Positions 34,738 to 43,136 are shown, counted from the first letter of the stretch. The stretch is 64,000 nucleotides of DNA from Gordonia polyisoprenivorans (GCF_017654315.1 NZ_CP072203.1:1922001-1986000); one strand, 5' to 3'. Notes: a model not told the origin generated them from the letters alone. Program-made: numbers and translations.

Positions 34738-35119
34738 TGCTATCGTCGATCGTCTCCAGCTCAACATGGGCGCTCTCGCATCTATTTGCTAAAGCATCGA
34801 GTTCTTCATGGAAGTCTGTAATGGCGGATGACAGCATCGAAATAAACTCGATGGCGCGGGCGCTGAACTCGATTCCCTCGGGAACGGTGCCATAATGGTT
34901 CCTCTGTCCCGCAATGCCGAGCCTTGACGAGACCTCCGCTAACTCCGCCGCCAGATTGCGCGCCACCCCAGCCCGCCGCTTCCATTCGGCGTCGATGACC
35001 TGTACGACTCCACCGTCGCCGAGTTCGGGGTTCCCGCGGGGAACCGAGATGTCGGGTGGGGAGGTGGAGTCACTGCCGAGTGGCACACGCGTGCCCGGTT
35101 GTACGAAATACTCCGTCAT
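34715..35119 (-). CDS. Small helical hypothetical protein upstream of DUF3558 lipoprotein
   Basis: 134 residues. The N-terminal 40 residues are Pro/Gly-rich. From about 42 to 125 the sequence is helical (ARNLAAELAEVSSRLGIAG, then FISMLSSAITDFHEELDALAN), similar in feel to WXG100/ESX-associated proteins but without a WxG turn. Translational overlap with the lipoprotein implies a functional pair. No family assigned. Confidence 0.6.
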   Translation of the reverse strand: MTEYFVQPGTRVPLGSDSTSPPDISVPRGNPELGDGGVVQVIDAEWKRRAGVARNLAAELAEVSSRLGIAGQRNHYGTVPEGIEFSARAIEFISMLSSAITDFHEELDALANRCESAHVELETIDDSNGREFRA

Positions 35120-35145
35120 CCCTCCCCCTTCTGGCCCCGGCCAGA

Positions 35146-35160
35146 TCTACAGCGTGTAGA
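35146..35160. promoter_or_regulatory. Palindrome TCTACA-GCG-TGTAGA
   Basis: Perfect 6-bp arms, 26 bp upstream of the 35119 start on the reverse strand. Possible operator for the lipoprotein pair. Confidence 0.3.
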
Positions 35161-35219
35161 GGATTGTAGCCAGGATCGTCGGGTTTGGGAGGGTTGGCGT
35201 CAAGGTTGTGGATGAAGGG

Positions 35220-36155
35220 TCAGCCGGCGTGGCGGACGGGACATCCAGGGGCGAAGGTGCCCAGCTCGTCGACCTCATAGCCGCGCGGATAACAGCGGAT
35301 TTGCGGCATGTCGCGCCCGAACTGGGGGACGGTACGGGGGCCTGCGAAGAACCGGATGGCCAGACCGCGAGCCTTGAGCCCGTTGCGGGCAACAACACGT
35401 TCGACGGCGGTGGGCTTGGGGTAGCCGAAGGCGTCGAGCAAGCGGTCGTCCATGAGGGCGAACGACAGACGTCGGACGAGCCACGCCGGGAGAAGGTGGA
35501 ACGGCATGAAGGTGGTGAGCAGATCCAGGGTGGCGTCGGCGACCTTGCGTGATCCGGGGGAGTAGGCGAAATGTTCTCGCTCGTAGTCTTCGAGGAAGCG
35601 CTCGAAGGCTTCGTATGTGTTGGGGATGTCTTTGAGCGCCATGTGTTTGCCGAGTTTGCGGTAGTACTCGGTGAGACCGTCGATCTCGTTGCGTCCCAGC
35701 GGGCGCCACTCGTAGTCGGCCACCCAGCGGACCGGACACACCACGAACGTGGCCAGTACGTAGAGCATGTCGTCGTTGGAGATGTCGTACATCGCGTGCA
35801 TCTGGTTGATCCGCCGTACCGCATCGCGGGCGCGTGGGTCAGCGAAGCCGTGTTCGACGGGAGCGTCGAGGAGCAGCACGGTGTCGTCGTAACGCTTCTG
35901 GGTGCGTTCGGTGAATTCTCCGGTCTCATAAAGCAACTCGCCGATCGACGGTACGGCGTAGGTGCGAAAGAGGGCGAAGCTCAGCGCCATCGTGATGCCC
36001 CACGGGTATTCGAGAGTGCCGAGGCTGCGGGCAAACTGCTCTGGATCGGCCGCGGGGTCGACACGGGCGAGGTCGTCGCGCAGCTGATAGCGCTCCGCGC
36101 GGCGGGTACTGATGCGATGCGAGACCGACGAGGCGACGGACGAAACGGACGGCAT
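35220..36155 (-). CDS. Oxygenase MpaB family protein (DUF2236)
   Basis: 311 residues from ATG 36155, which has an AGGAG site 5 nt upstream. MpaB/DUF2236 haem-dependent oxygenase family (relatives include latex-clearing protein Lcp). Visible: RRINQMHAMYDISNDDML with the conserved His, CPVRWVADYEWRPLG, and FPY-like aromatic segments in the C-terminal third. No Tat or Sec signal, so cytoplasmic or membrane-attached. It ends APGCPVRHAG. A 13-bp palindrome lies 26 bp upstream, so repression by a TetR-type protein is plausible. The substrate is unknown. Confidence 0.85.
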   Translation of the reverse strand: MPSVSSVASSVSHRISTRRAERYQLRDDLARVDPAADPEQFARSLGTLEYPWGITMALSFALFRTYAVPSIGELLYETGEFTERTQKRYDDTVLLLDAPVEHGFADPRARDAVRRINQMHAMYDISNDDMLYVLATFVVCPVRWVADYEWRPLGRNEIDGLTEYYRKLGKHMALKDIPNTYEAFERFLEDYEREHFAYSPGSRKVADATLDLLTTFMPFHLLPAWLVRRLSFALMDDRLLDAFGYPKPTAVERVVARNGLKARGLAIRFFAGPRTVPQFGRDMPQIRCYPRGYEVDELGTFAPGCPVRHAG

Positions 36156-36181
36156 GACGCTCCTGAGGTGGCCGTTATCAG

Positions 36182-36194
36182 ATGTTTGAAACAT
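36182..36194. promoter_or_regulatory. Palindrome ATGTTT-G-AAACAT upstream of MpaB-family gene
   Basis: 13-bp perfect palindrome in an AT-rich patch (36170-36220) between the oxygenase gene and the 21-bp repeat array. Typical form of a TetR-family operator. No regulator gene is adjacent. Confidence 0.45.
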
Positions 36195-36239
36195 ACCATC
36201 GGTTTTGTCTCAATCCAATGTGGACGAGCGGCGCGCGGA

Positions 36240-36365
36240 GTGCTGTCGGCGATTCAGAGGGCGCTGTCGGCGTGGGGAAGAGCGCCGTCGGCGATATGGA
36301 GGGCGCCGTCGACACCAAGGAGAGCGCTGTCGGCGACGGGGCGGGCGCTGTCGGGAGCGTTCAGC
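36240..36365. repeat. Six tandem 21-bp units, array 1
   Basis: Units begin GCGC(T/C)GTCGGCG and run 36240-36260, 36261-36281, 36282-36302, 36303-36323, 36324-36344 and 36345-36365. The array fills most of the gap between the oxygenase and menJ and covers the last codons of menJ. The same unit, period and copy number recur at 40314-40439. Confidence 0.85.
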
Positions 36366-37614
36366 TGAACGGCGGACGCTCGTCGATGCGGGTCGACAGA
36401 TGGCCGACGCCACGCCAGGCGCGGGCGACGAGATCGGCGTCGTCGGGGGTGATGAGATTGCCCATCACCCGGACCACCAGAGACATCAGCCGGGCCGACC
36501 GGATTCCGGGGCGGCCGAGGGCGGGGACGGTCTGCGGCATCGTCAGCAGGCCGGCGAGCCGACGGGCAGCGGAGAAGGCCAGCCCGTAATGGTCGACGAG
36601 CAGAGTGCGCCAGGCGTGCGTGTGGTCGTCGCCGGGCAGAAGGTCAACCGCCAGCCGGGCGGTCTCCAGTGCGTAGTCGATGCCCTCCCCGTTGAGGGGA
36701 TTCACGCACGCCGCGGCGTCGCCGATGAGCATCCAATTGCGGCCGGCGACATTGCTGACCGCACCGCCCATCGGAAGCAGCGCCGAGGCGATGCGCACCG
36801 GCTCGCCGGTGATCTGCCACTCGCCGGCGACCATGTGCGAGTAATGCTCGAGGATCGGCCGAAGTGCCATGTGCGCCGGTCGTTTTGATGTGGCCAGGGC
36901 GCCGACGCCGACGTTGAGCAGCCCCTCGCCGAGTGGGAACACCCAACCGTATCCGGGCAGCAGTTCACCGTCGGGTCCGCGGAGTTCGAGGTGCGATCCC
37001 ATCACGGTGGCGTCTGCACGCGGGGACGGGACGTAGGCGCGCGCGGCCACGCCGTACGCGGTGTCGCGGTGCCACTGTCGGCCGAGGATCTTGCCGAGTC
37101 CCGAGCGCACACCGTCGGCGACGATGACCTGCCCGACGCGGATCGTCCGCCGACCATCGGCGGTGTCGAGGACCACTGCGCTGATGCGGTCCCCGGCGCG
37201 CTCGACGTCGACGGCCTTGGCGCCCGACACCATTCGTGCGCCACGCGAGACGGCGAATTCGCGGATCGCGTCGTCGAGTTCGAGGCGCGCGACGGCGCTG
37301 CCGTAGGCGGGGAACCGGCCCGACGGCCACGGCACGAACACGCTGCGGCCCCAGCCGTTGAGTTGCAGACCGTCCAGACGCGGCCGCGTGTCGAGGAGAT
37401 GTCCCAGACCGAGGCGATCGAGTTCGGCGACGGCGCGTGGGGTGAGCCCGTCGCCGCAGGTCTTGTCGCGCGGGAACACCGCCGCGTCGACGAGAACCAC
37501 CTGGTGACCGGCCGCTGCGGCGTAGGCGGCGGCCGCCGAACCTGCGGGTCCGGCGCCGACGACCAGGACGTCGGTGGCGTCGGGGACCTCGACGGGGGGC
37601 ACTTGGCTGCTCAC
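36361..37614 (-). CDS. menJ: Geranylgeranyl-reductase-family oxidoreductase (menaquinone chain saturase MenJ-like)
   Basis: 417 residues from GTG 37614 (another GTG at 37635 is in frame). FAD-binding start DVLVVGAGPAGSAAAAYAA, then CGDGLTPRAVAELDRLGL, VADGVRSGLGK and the second FAD motif WMLIGDAAACVNPLNGEGID. It is the positional equivalent of Rv0561c, shown to hydrogenate one isoprene unit of menaquinone-9. Expected role: partial saturation of the quinone side chain at the membrane. Its 3' end is inside the 21-bp repeat array, so the last residues (ERPPFS) may vary between strains. Confidence 0.92.
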   Translation of the reverse strand: MSSQVPPVEVPDATDVLVVGAGPAGSAAAAYAAAAGHQVVLVDAAVFPRDKTCGDGLTPRAVAELDRLGLGHLLDTRPRLDGLQLNGWGRSVFVPWPSGRFPAYGSAVARLELDDAIREFAVSRGARMVSGAKAVDVERAGDRISAVVLDTADGRRTIRVGQVIVADGVRSGLGKILGRQWHRDTAYGVAARAYVPSPRADATVMGSHLELRGPDGELLPGYGWVFPLGEGLLNVGVGALATSKRPAHMALRPILEHYSHMVAGEWQITGEPVRIASALLPMGGAVSNVAGRNWMLIGDAAACVNPLNGEGIDYALETARLAVDLLPGDDHTHAWRTLLVDHYGLAFSAARRLAGLLTMPQTVPALGRPGIRSARLMSLVVRVMGNLITPDDADLVARAWRGVGHLSTRIDERPPFS

Positions 37615-37735
37615 CCGACCAGTATGTCGGCGCACCGTCGGGCGATGCTGCTCGGGCAGCGTCGGTGCCAGACGCTAGGCTGCACAGAGGTAGTGCCCTG
37701 GGGTGTGGCGCCCGATGCGTCACGCCGATGGCCTT

Positions 37736-37765
37736 GACCTTCTCGAAACGGACCTTCTCGAAACG
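37736..37765. repeat. Two tandem copies of GACCTTCTCGAAACG
   Basis: Exact 15-bp duplication 16 bp before the grcC start codon, each containing TTCTCGAA. It could be an operator pair. If translation began at the in-frame GTG at 37703, it would encode LLETD-LLETE. Confidence 0.7.
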
Positions 37766-37780
37766 GAGCGGCGCAAACAC

Positions 37781-38797
37781 GTGAAGTCGACATTCACCGG
37801 AGTAGACCTCGGGACCGATGAGTTCGCGGAGACCGTGCGGTCCTCGCTGGCCCGTGTCGAGGACCTGCTGCTCACGGAGCTGGCTTCGGGCGACGACGTC
37901 ATGACCGAGGCCGCGACACATCTCGCGCGCGCCGGCGGCAAGCGATTCCGGCCGATGTTCGCGATCCTCGCCTCGCAGTTCGGGCGTAACGCCGACGCCG
38001 ACGAGGTGATCACGTCGGCGACCGTCGTCGAGATGATCCACCTCGCGACGCTCTATCACGACGACGTCATGGACGAGGCGCCGATGCGCCGTGGTGCGCA
38101 GAGCGCCAACGCCCGGTGGACCAACAGCATCGCGATCCTCTCCGGTGACTTCCTGTTCGCCCGTGCCTCCCGGCTGGTCTCGACGCTGGGCCCCGACGCC
38201 GTGCGCATCATCGCCGAGACCTTCGCCGAACTCGTCACCGGGCAGATGCGTGAGACCGTTGGTGCCACGCGGGGCGCCGACCCGATCGACCACTACCTGA
38301 AGGTGGTGTGGGAGAAGACCGGGTCGTTGATCGCCGCCGCGGGCCGATTCGGCGCGATGGCTTCTGGCGCGACCGCCGACGACATCGAGCGACTCTCCAG
38401 GATCGGCGACATCGTCGGTACCGCCTTCCAGGTATCCGACGACATCATCGACATCAGTTCTGTCACAGGCGATTCCGGCAAGACGCCGGGTACCGACCTG
38501 CGTGAGGGTGTGCACACCTTGCCGGTCTTGTACGCGCTGCGCGAGGACGACGCGTCGTCGGATCGACTGCGTGCGCTGCTGCTCGCCGACGACGGATCGG
38601 CGCGGCCGCTGACCGATGATGCCGAGGTCGCCGAGGCGCTCGATCTGCTCAATGCCTCGGGCGGCATGGTGCAGGCCAAGGACAAGCTGGCCGAATTCGC
38701 CGAGCAGGCTCGCGCCGAACTCGCCCAGTTGCCGACCGGGCCTGCGCACGGGGCATTGAGCTCGTTGGTCAGCTACACCATCGACCGAACCGGATAG
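37781..38797 (+). CDS. grcC: Polyprenyl diphosphate synthase
   Basis: 338 residues from GTG 37781, close to the ~335 of M. tuberculosis GrcC1. Two aspartate-rich motifs, [10 protein letters not shown] near residue 88 and VSDDIIDIS near residue 217, bind Mg-diphosphate. [14 protein letters not shown] is the IPP site. It makes the long isoprenoid tail of menaquinone. It is divergent from menJ and before htpX, as in the Rv0561c-Rv0563 order. The exact chain length cannot be read from the sequence. Confidence 0.9.
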   Translation: MKSTFTGVDLGTDEFAETVRSSLARVEDLLLTELASGDDVMTEAATHLARAGGKRFRPMFAILASQFGRNADADEVITSATVVEMIHLATLYHDDVMDEAPMRRGAQSANARWTNSIAILSGDFLFARASRLVSTLGPDAVRIIAETFAELVTGQMRETVGATRGADPIDHYLKVVWEKTGSLIAAAGRFGAMASGATADDIERLSRIGDIVGTAFQVSDDIIDISSVTGDSGKTPGTDLREGVHTLPVLYALREDDASSDRLRALLLADDGSARPLTDDAEVAEALDLLNASGGMVQAKDKLAEFAEQARAELAQLPTGPAHGALSSLVSYTIDRTG

Positions 38798-38930
38798 TCG
38801 AGCGGTCGGATGGCTCACACCCCGCCCGGAAACCGAAACGGGGTCTGGATCGTTTGAGAAACTACAGGGCGTCCCCCGCCCGGCAGCCTGCCGGAGCGCA
38901 CACCGACGCCGTGACTCGAACGAGGACCTG

Positions 38931-39782
38931 ATGCATTTCAACGGATTGAAGACCGCGCTCCTGCTCGGCGTGATGTCGGCGATCATCGTCGGCATCGGCG
39001 CGATGTTCCGCAGCCCCGTCATCCTGTGGGGGTCGGTCATCCTCGCCGTGGCGGTCAACGCCTACGTCTACTTCAACAGCGCCAAGATGTCACTCAAGGC
39101 GATGCATGCGCAGCCGGTGACCGAGGTCGAGGCGCCGGTGCTCTATCGCATCGTCCGCGAGCTGGCCACTTCGGCGCATCAGCCGATGCCCGCGCTCTAC
39201 ATCAGCCCGACGGAGTCGCCGAATGCGTTTGCCACCGGCCGCAATCCGAAGAACGCCGCGGTGTGCTGCACCGCCGGGATTCTGCGGCTGCTCGACGAGC
39301 GGGAGTTGCGTGCGGTCCTCGGCCACGAACTGTCGCACGTGTACAACCGCGACATCCTGATCAGTTCGATCGCCGGCGCCATGGCAGCCATCATCAGCGG
39401 CCTGGCGAACTTCGCGCTGTTCTTCGGCGGTAACCGCAACAACGCCAACCCGCTGTTGATGCTCGTCGTCGCGTTCGTGGCGCCGATCGCGTCGACGCTG
39501 ATCAAGCTCGCCGTGTCACGTTCACGCGAATATCAGGCCGACGCCTCGGGCGCCGAACTCACCAGGGACCCGCTGGCGTTGGCGTCGGCGCTGGCGAAGA
39601 TCTCCAGCGGCATCCAGGCCGCGCCCCTGCCGCCGCAGCCCGACATCGCCGCCCAGAGCCACGCGATGATCGAGAACCCGTTCCGCGCGACCGACCGGAT
39701 GGCGAAGCTCTTCTCCACACACCCGCCGACCGAGGAGCGCATCGCCCGGCTGCAGGAGATGGCGCGGCGCGGGATCAGCTGA
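38931..39782 (+). CDS. htpX: Zinc metalloprotease HtpX
   Basis: 283 residues. Membrane protease for quality control of membrane proteins. Two N-terminal helices (residues 8-50), zinc motif [13 protein letters not shown] near residue 139 with the third ligand Glu in [10 protein letters not shown], and two more hydrophobic segments between. GAGGACC lies before ATG 38931. The C-terminus [17 protein letters not shown] is typical. Conserved place after grcC. Confidence 0.95.
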   Translation: MHFNGLKTALLLGVMSAIIVGIGAMFRSPVILWGSVILAVAVNAYVYFNSAKMSLKAMHAQPVTEVEAPVLYRIVRELATSAHQPMPALYISPTESPNAFATGRNPKNAAVCCTAGILRLLDERELRAVLGHELSHVYNRDILISSIAGAMAAIISGLANFALFFGGNRNNANPLLMLVVAFVAPIASTLIKLAVSRSREYQADASGAELTRDPLALASALAKISSGIQAAPLPPQPDIAAQSHAMIENPFRATDRMAKLFSTHPPTEERIARLQEMARRGIS

Positions 39783-39804
39783 GGGCCGCCGTCACCCCAC
39801 CCGC

Positions 39805-40296
39805 TTACCGGTAGTTGACGAACTGCAGCGCGATGCCGAAGTCCTCGCCCTTGAGCAGCGAGATGACGGCCTGGAGGTCGTCGCGCTTCTTGCTGGAGAC
39901 GCGCAACTCGTCGCCCTGGATCTGAGCCTTGACGCCCTTGGGCCCCTCGTCTCGGATCTTCTTGGAGATCTTCTTCGCGTGCTCGGAATCGATGCCCTGC
40001 ACGAGCGATCCGGTGATCTTGAACTGCTTGCCCGACGCGGCGGGCTCCCCGGCGTCGAATGCCTTGAGGGAGATGTCGCGACGGATCAGCTTCTCCTTGA
40101 ACACCTCGAGGCCGGCGACGGCACGCTCCTCGGCGTCGGAGGTGATGACGATCGCCTCCTCGCCGGACCACGCGATACCGGTGTTGGTGCCGCGGAAGTC
40201 GTAGCGCTGGGACAGTTCCTTGGCGGCCTGGTTGAGGGCGTTGTCGACCTCCTGGCGGTCGACCTTGCTCACGACGTCGAACGATGAATCAGCCAT
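39805..40296 (-). CDS. yajQ: YajQ-family nucleotide-binding protein
   Basis: 163 residues: [21 protein letters not shown] start, [25 protein letters not shown] and the C-terminus [11 protein letters not shown]. YajQ proteins bind nucleic acid or nucleotides, and a Xanthomonas member binds c-di-GMP. That is of interest because this window also has c-di-GMP enzymes, though 20 kb away. TAGGCT lies 7 nt before ATG 40296, so leaderless. The upstream gap holds the second 21-bp repeat array. Confidence 0.94.
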   Translation of the reverse strand: MADSSFDVVSKVDRQEVDNALNQAAKELSQRYDFRGTNTGIAWSGEEAIVITSDAEERAVAGLEVFKEKLIRRDISLKAFDAGEPAASGKQFKITGSLVQGIDSEHAKKISKKIRDEGPKGVKAQIQGDELRVSSKKRDDLQAVISLLKGEDFGIALQFVNYR

Positions 40297-40309
40297 GGGG
40301 TACAGCCTA
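40297..40309 (-). promoter_or_regulatory. Leaderless -10 box before yajQ
   Basis: TAGGCT on the reverse strand ends 7 nt before ATG 40296. The repeat array begins 5 bp further up. Confidence 0.5.
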
Positions 40310-40313
40310 GTGG

Positions 40314-40439
40314 GCGCGCTCGCGGGTGAAACGGGCGCTCTCGGCGCCAGGGCAAGCGCCGTCGGCGGTGAGACGGGCGCCGTCGGCGAGGAGACGGGCG
40401 CTGTCGGCGAGGAGGGGAGCGCGCTCGGTGCGGCGTCGC
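40314..40439. repeat. Six tandem 21-bp units, array 2
   Basis: Units start at 40314, 40335, 40356, 40377, 40398 and 40419; the inner ones read GCGC(C/T)GTCGGCG(A/G)(G/T)GAGACGG. Consensus, period and copy number match array 1 at 36240. It lies just upstream of yajQ, where a -35 region would be, and 88 bp before tRNA-Tyr. Confidence 0.85.
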
Positions 40440-40527
40440 TGACCAGCGGGTTTGCGTGAACCAGCGGTAGTCGTTGTATTCTTCACGGCGTTGTTCACGC
40501 GGCCCGAAACGGTCGAGAGAATGGCAC

Positions 40528-40608
40528 GGCAGGTTGCCCGAGCGGCCAAAGGGAGCGGACTGTAAATCCGTCGCGCAAGCTACATAGGTTCGAATCCTAT
40601 ACCTGCCA
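40528..40608 (+). tRNA. tRNA-Tyr (GTA)
   Basis: Acceptor GGCAGGT/ACCTGCC, anticodon loop CTGTAAA, long variable arm as expected for a class II bacterial tRNA-Tyr, T-arm GGTTCGAATCC. No encoded CCA (ACA follows). Confidence 0.97.
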
Positions 40609-40744
40609 CAAACGAGGAAAATCGTCGTTCGCGACGCGCCGTCAAACCGCTGTAACAGGCGATTTGGTGCGCCGCCGAGTCGGTGTGTAATCTCGTTAAG
40701 GCTCTCGAGCCGCCCGGACACATGACCGGGCAGCACGGGTGAAC

Positions 40745-40817
40745 GCCCCCTTAGCTCAGTCGGCAGAGCGTTTCCATGGTAAGGAAAAGGTCGACGGTTC
40801 GATTCCGTCAGGGGGCT
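40745..40817 (+). tRNA. tRNA-Thr (GGT)
   Basis: Acceptor GCCCCCT/AGGGGGC, D-arm with AGCTCAGTCGGCAGAGC, anticodon loop ATGGTAA, T-arm GGTTCGATTCC. Confidence 0.97.
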
Positions 40818-40858
40818 CGGGAGGACTTGATCGCCCCCGCGGGTGCTCAGGCCGCCAA

Positions 40859-40932
40859 GGCGGTGTAGCTCAGCTGGTTAGAGCGCACGACTCATAATCG
40901 TGAGGTCGAGGGATCGAGCCCCTCCACCGCTA
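40859..40932 (+). tRNA. tRNA-Met (CAT, elongator type)
   Basis: Anticodon loop CTCATAA on stem CACGA/TCGTG. Acceptor GGCGGTG pairs with CACCGCT with a G-U first pair, not the initiator mismatch form. T-arm GATCGAGCC is slightly variant. Confidence 0.95.
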
Positions 40933-41016
40933 CACAACACGCAGCGCCCGCGGCGGCCCGGGACACGGGGGCACGAGCGCCGAGAACACGCAAACCCCCG
41001 TGAAAGAAGGATTACA

Positions 41017-41184
41017 GTGGCTTCCTCAACTGATGTGCGGCCCAAGATCACCTTGGCCTGCGAGGTGTGCAAGCACCGCAACTACATCACCAAGAAGAAC
41101 CGTCGCAACGATCCCGATCGTCTCGAGATCAAGAAGTTCTGCCCGAACTGCGGCAAGCACCAGGCACACAAAGAGTCTCGCTGA
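41017..41184 (+). CDS. rpmG: 50S ribosomal protein L33
   Basis: 55 residues, GTG start with GAAAGAAGG 7 nt upstream. Zinc-binding form with Cys pairs CEVC and [24 protein letters not shown] is the classical L33 core. Located between the tRNA trio and hadAB, as in mycobacteria where rpmG2 precedes hadA. A strong hairpin follows 28 bp after the stop. Confidence 0.97.
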   Translation: MASSTDVRPKITLACEVCKHRNYITKKNRRNDPDRLEIKKFCPNCGKHQAHKESR

Positions 41185-41212
41185 CGCCGTCGTCGGCGAC
41201 CGGCGACATACA

Positions 41213-41258
41213 GACATACCTGCGGACCGCCTCGACGAGGCGGTCCGCAGTGGTATGT
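41213..41258 (+). terminator. Strong hairpin between rpmG and hadAB
   Basis: CTGCGGACCGCCTC pairs perfectly with GAGGCGGTCCGCAG around a 3-nt loop (41220-41250). ACATAC/GTATGT extend the stem. No U-run follows, so it may act as a terminator of the actinobacterial type or a processing/stability element. Confidence 0.65.
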
Positions 41259-41360
41259 GCGGCGCCCGCGCAAGACTCGTCTCGCGCGCCGCGCGGCACC
41301 AGCCATCGGCAGTCATGGATCGACGCCACCGGGACGTGGCACAGGTAAGGAGCGAACCGC

Positions 41361-42461
41361 ATGTCGTCACAGATCAGCGACGCCGAGATCAAGCAGCGGA
41401 CCTCGGAGTTGAAGACCGCGGGCGAGAAGCTCACCCCCGAGGAGATCGCCGAGCACACCAAGTCGCTCGTCGGCTTCAACTACACCGTCGACGACTACTA
41501 CGAAATCGGTCGCGAAGAGGTCCGCAAACACGCCCTGGCCGTGCAGGACCCGCACCCGACGCACTGGGACGAGTCCGCAGCGCGCCGCCTCGGCCACGAC
41601 ACCCTGATCGCCGCCCCGACCTATGTGTCGGTGCTGGGCATCGTCGCCCAGCGCAAACTGTTCGAGGACGTCATCACCGGATACGACCTGTGGCAGATCA
41701 TGCAGACCGACCAGCGGCTGATCTACCACCAGCCGATGAAAGTCGGCGATCAGCTGGTGTGTGACGTGTCGCTCGACTCGTTCCGGCACGTCACCAGCCC
41801 CGAGACGATCGATCTGATGGTCACCAAGAACGTCATCTGGAATCAGCGCAACGAGCCGGTGATGACCACCTACACCTCGCTGGCCGCGCGGCCGGGCATG
41901 GAGATCGATCCCGAGCTCGCCGAATCGCTCGACCACGTGATGATGAAGGTCGACCGCACCGGCACCGTCGGACGCACCGTCGAGCCCGAGCCGGGACGCT
42001 ACGACCGCCCCGACCCCACCGAACGTCCCGGAGCCTACGGCGCGGTGGACTTCGACACCCTGACCGTGGGCCAGGAACTACCGGCCAAGCGCTTCCTGCT
42101 GACGCGCGGCAACCTCACCAACTACGCCGGTGTGGCCGGAGACCCCAACCCGATCCACTTCTCCGACCACCTCGTCAAGGCCTCGGGCATGGACGACGTC
42201 GTGGCGCACGGTATGCAGACGATGGGCCTCGGCGCGACCTTCATCTCCGAGCACATCGGCGATCCGGCGGCGTTCTGCGAGTACAACGTTCGCTTCACCA
42301 GCCCCGTCTACGTGCCCGCCGACGACAGCGCCGCCGTCGACTTCACCGGCAAGATCAAATCCCTCGACCCCAACACCCGCCGTGGCACGATCGCGATCGT
42401 CGCCAAGCAGGGCGACCGCAAGATCTTCGGCCGCGCACAGGCCGTCATCCAGTTCAACTGA
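41361..42461 (+). CDS. hadAB: Fused (3R)-hydroxyacyl-ACP dehydratase HadA-HadB
   Basis: 366 residues. Dehydrates beta-hydroxyacyl-AcpM in the FAS-II cycle that builds meromycolate chains. Residues 30-175 are a HadA-like hotdog (VGFNYTVDDYYEIGREEVRKHA, AAPTYVSVLG). Residues 225-366 are HadB-like with the hydratase motif YAGVAGDPNPIHFSDHLVKASG (catalytic Asp/His) and VVAHGMQTMGLG. M. tuberculosis has hadA, hadB and hadC as separate genes; here A and B are one frame and no hadC follows. AAGGAG lies 8 nt before ATG 41361. Confidence 0.93.
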   Translation: MSSQISDAEIKQRTSELKTAGEKLTPEEIAEHTKSLVGFNYTVDDYYEIGREEVRKHALAVQDPHPTHWDESAARRLGHDTLIAAPTYVSVLGIVAQRKLFEDVITGYDLWQIMQTDQRLIYHQPMKVGDQLVCDVSLDSFRHVTSPETIDLMVTKNVIWNQRNEPVMTTYTSLAARPGMEIDPELAESLDHVMMKVDRTGTVGRTVEPEPGRYDRPDPTERPGAYGAVDFDTLTVGQELPAKRFLLTRGNLTNYAGVAGDPNPIHFSDHLVKASGMDDVVAHGMQTMGLGATFISEHIGDPAAFCEYNVRFTSPVYVPADDSAAVDFTGKIKSLDPNTRRGTIAIVAKQGDRKIFGRAQAVIQFN

Positions 42462-42480
42462 GGTCGGGGCGCTCCCGGAT

Positions 42481-42570
42481 CACCCAGTGCCGGATCACCC
42501 AGTGCCGGATCACCCAGTGCCGGATTCCGCTGCGCCGGATCCCTCTGCGCCAGAACCTTGTGCGCCGGCG
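42481..42570. repeat. 15-bp tandem repeat at the 3' end of the TetR gene
   Basis: Three exact CACCCAGTGCCGGAT units (42481-42525), then three diverged units to 42570. The reverse strand of the outer units encodes the C-terminal tail of the TetR protein, and its stop codon lies in the second exact unit. Confidence 0.85.
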
Positions 42571-43136
42571 GCGTGCACCCGGATGAGCGGCACCGCCGCG
42601 GTCTCGACGATGTCGTCGATCGCCTCGGCCGACAGTGAGCCCTCCATCAGGAATCGGTAGCGCACGAGGTCGAACGCCAGCGTGGCGGCCGTCGCGGGCA
42701 CCGGCCCCGCGCCGATCTCACCGCGGGCGCGTGCCCGTCGGATGATCACCCCCGACAGATCCTCGGCCTTGGTGCGCAGCACCGTCATGGCCGCGGGATT
42801 GGGCTCCGACGCGGCGCCGGCCATGATGCCGAGCGCCACCTCACGACCCTGTGCGGCCAGCCGCTCGAGCAACTCGTGGATCGTGCCCCGTAGATCACCG
42901 GCCAGAGAGCCGGTGTCAGGGGGAGTGATGTCGGCCAGGCGCGTGTTGGCCAGGGCGGTGATCACCATCTCCAGCTTGGTCGCCCATCGTCGATACAGCA
43001 CGGCCTTGCTGGTTCCCGCACGCCGCGCGACCCCTTCCACGGTGAGGTCGGCGAATCCGACGTCGCGCAACTCGGTGAGCACTGCGTCGAAGATCGCCGC
43101 ATCGAGTTCGGCGCCGCGGCGTCGGGTCGCTGCCAT
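42510..43136 (-). CDS. TetR-family transcriptional repressor
   Basis: 208 residues. Helix-turn-helix in residues 12-60 (DAAIFDAVLTELRDVGFADL, then GVARRAGTSKAVLYRRWATK). The ligand domain follows. The last 18 residues (GAQGSGAEGSGAAESGTG) are encoded by the 15-bp tandem repeat and are likely disordered and variable. Divergent from the membrane-protein gene at 43259. Two copies of GAAACG-N3-CGT(T/A)TC in the shared 122-bp gap are probable operators, so it should repress that gene and itself. Confidence 0.9.
   Translation of the reverse strand: MAATRRRGAELDAAIFDAVLTELRDVGFADLTVEGVARRAGTSKAVLYRRWATKLEMVITALANTRLADITPPDTGSLAGDLRGTIHELLERLAAQGREVALGIMAGAASEPNPAAMTVLRTKAEDLSGVIIRRARARGEIGAGPVPATAATLAFDLVRYRFLMEGSLSAEAIDDIVETAAVPLIRVHAAGAQGSGAEGSGAAESGTG

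Noticed and set aside
36240..36365. Possible CRISPR array
   Set aside because: Repeats are contiguous 21-bp units with no unique spacers and no cas genes.
36965..39058. Long reverse-strand frame across menJ, grcC and htpX starts
   Set aside because: It is antisense to well-recognised genes and its sequence is low-complexity. No conserved motif.
40314..40439. Short protein of repeated SAVGD/ETGAVGE-like heptads
   Set aside because: The frame exists only because the repeat period is a multiple of three. No start signal of quality and no family.
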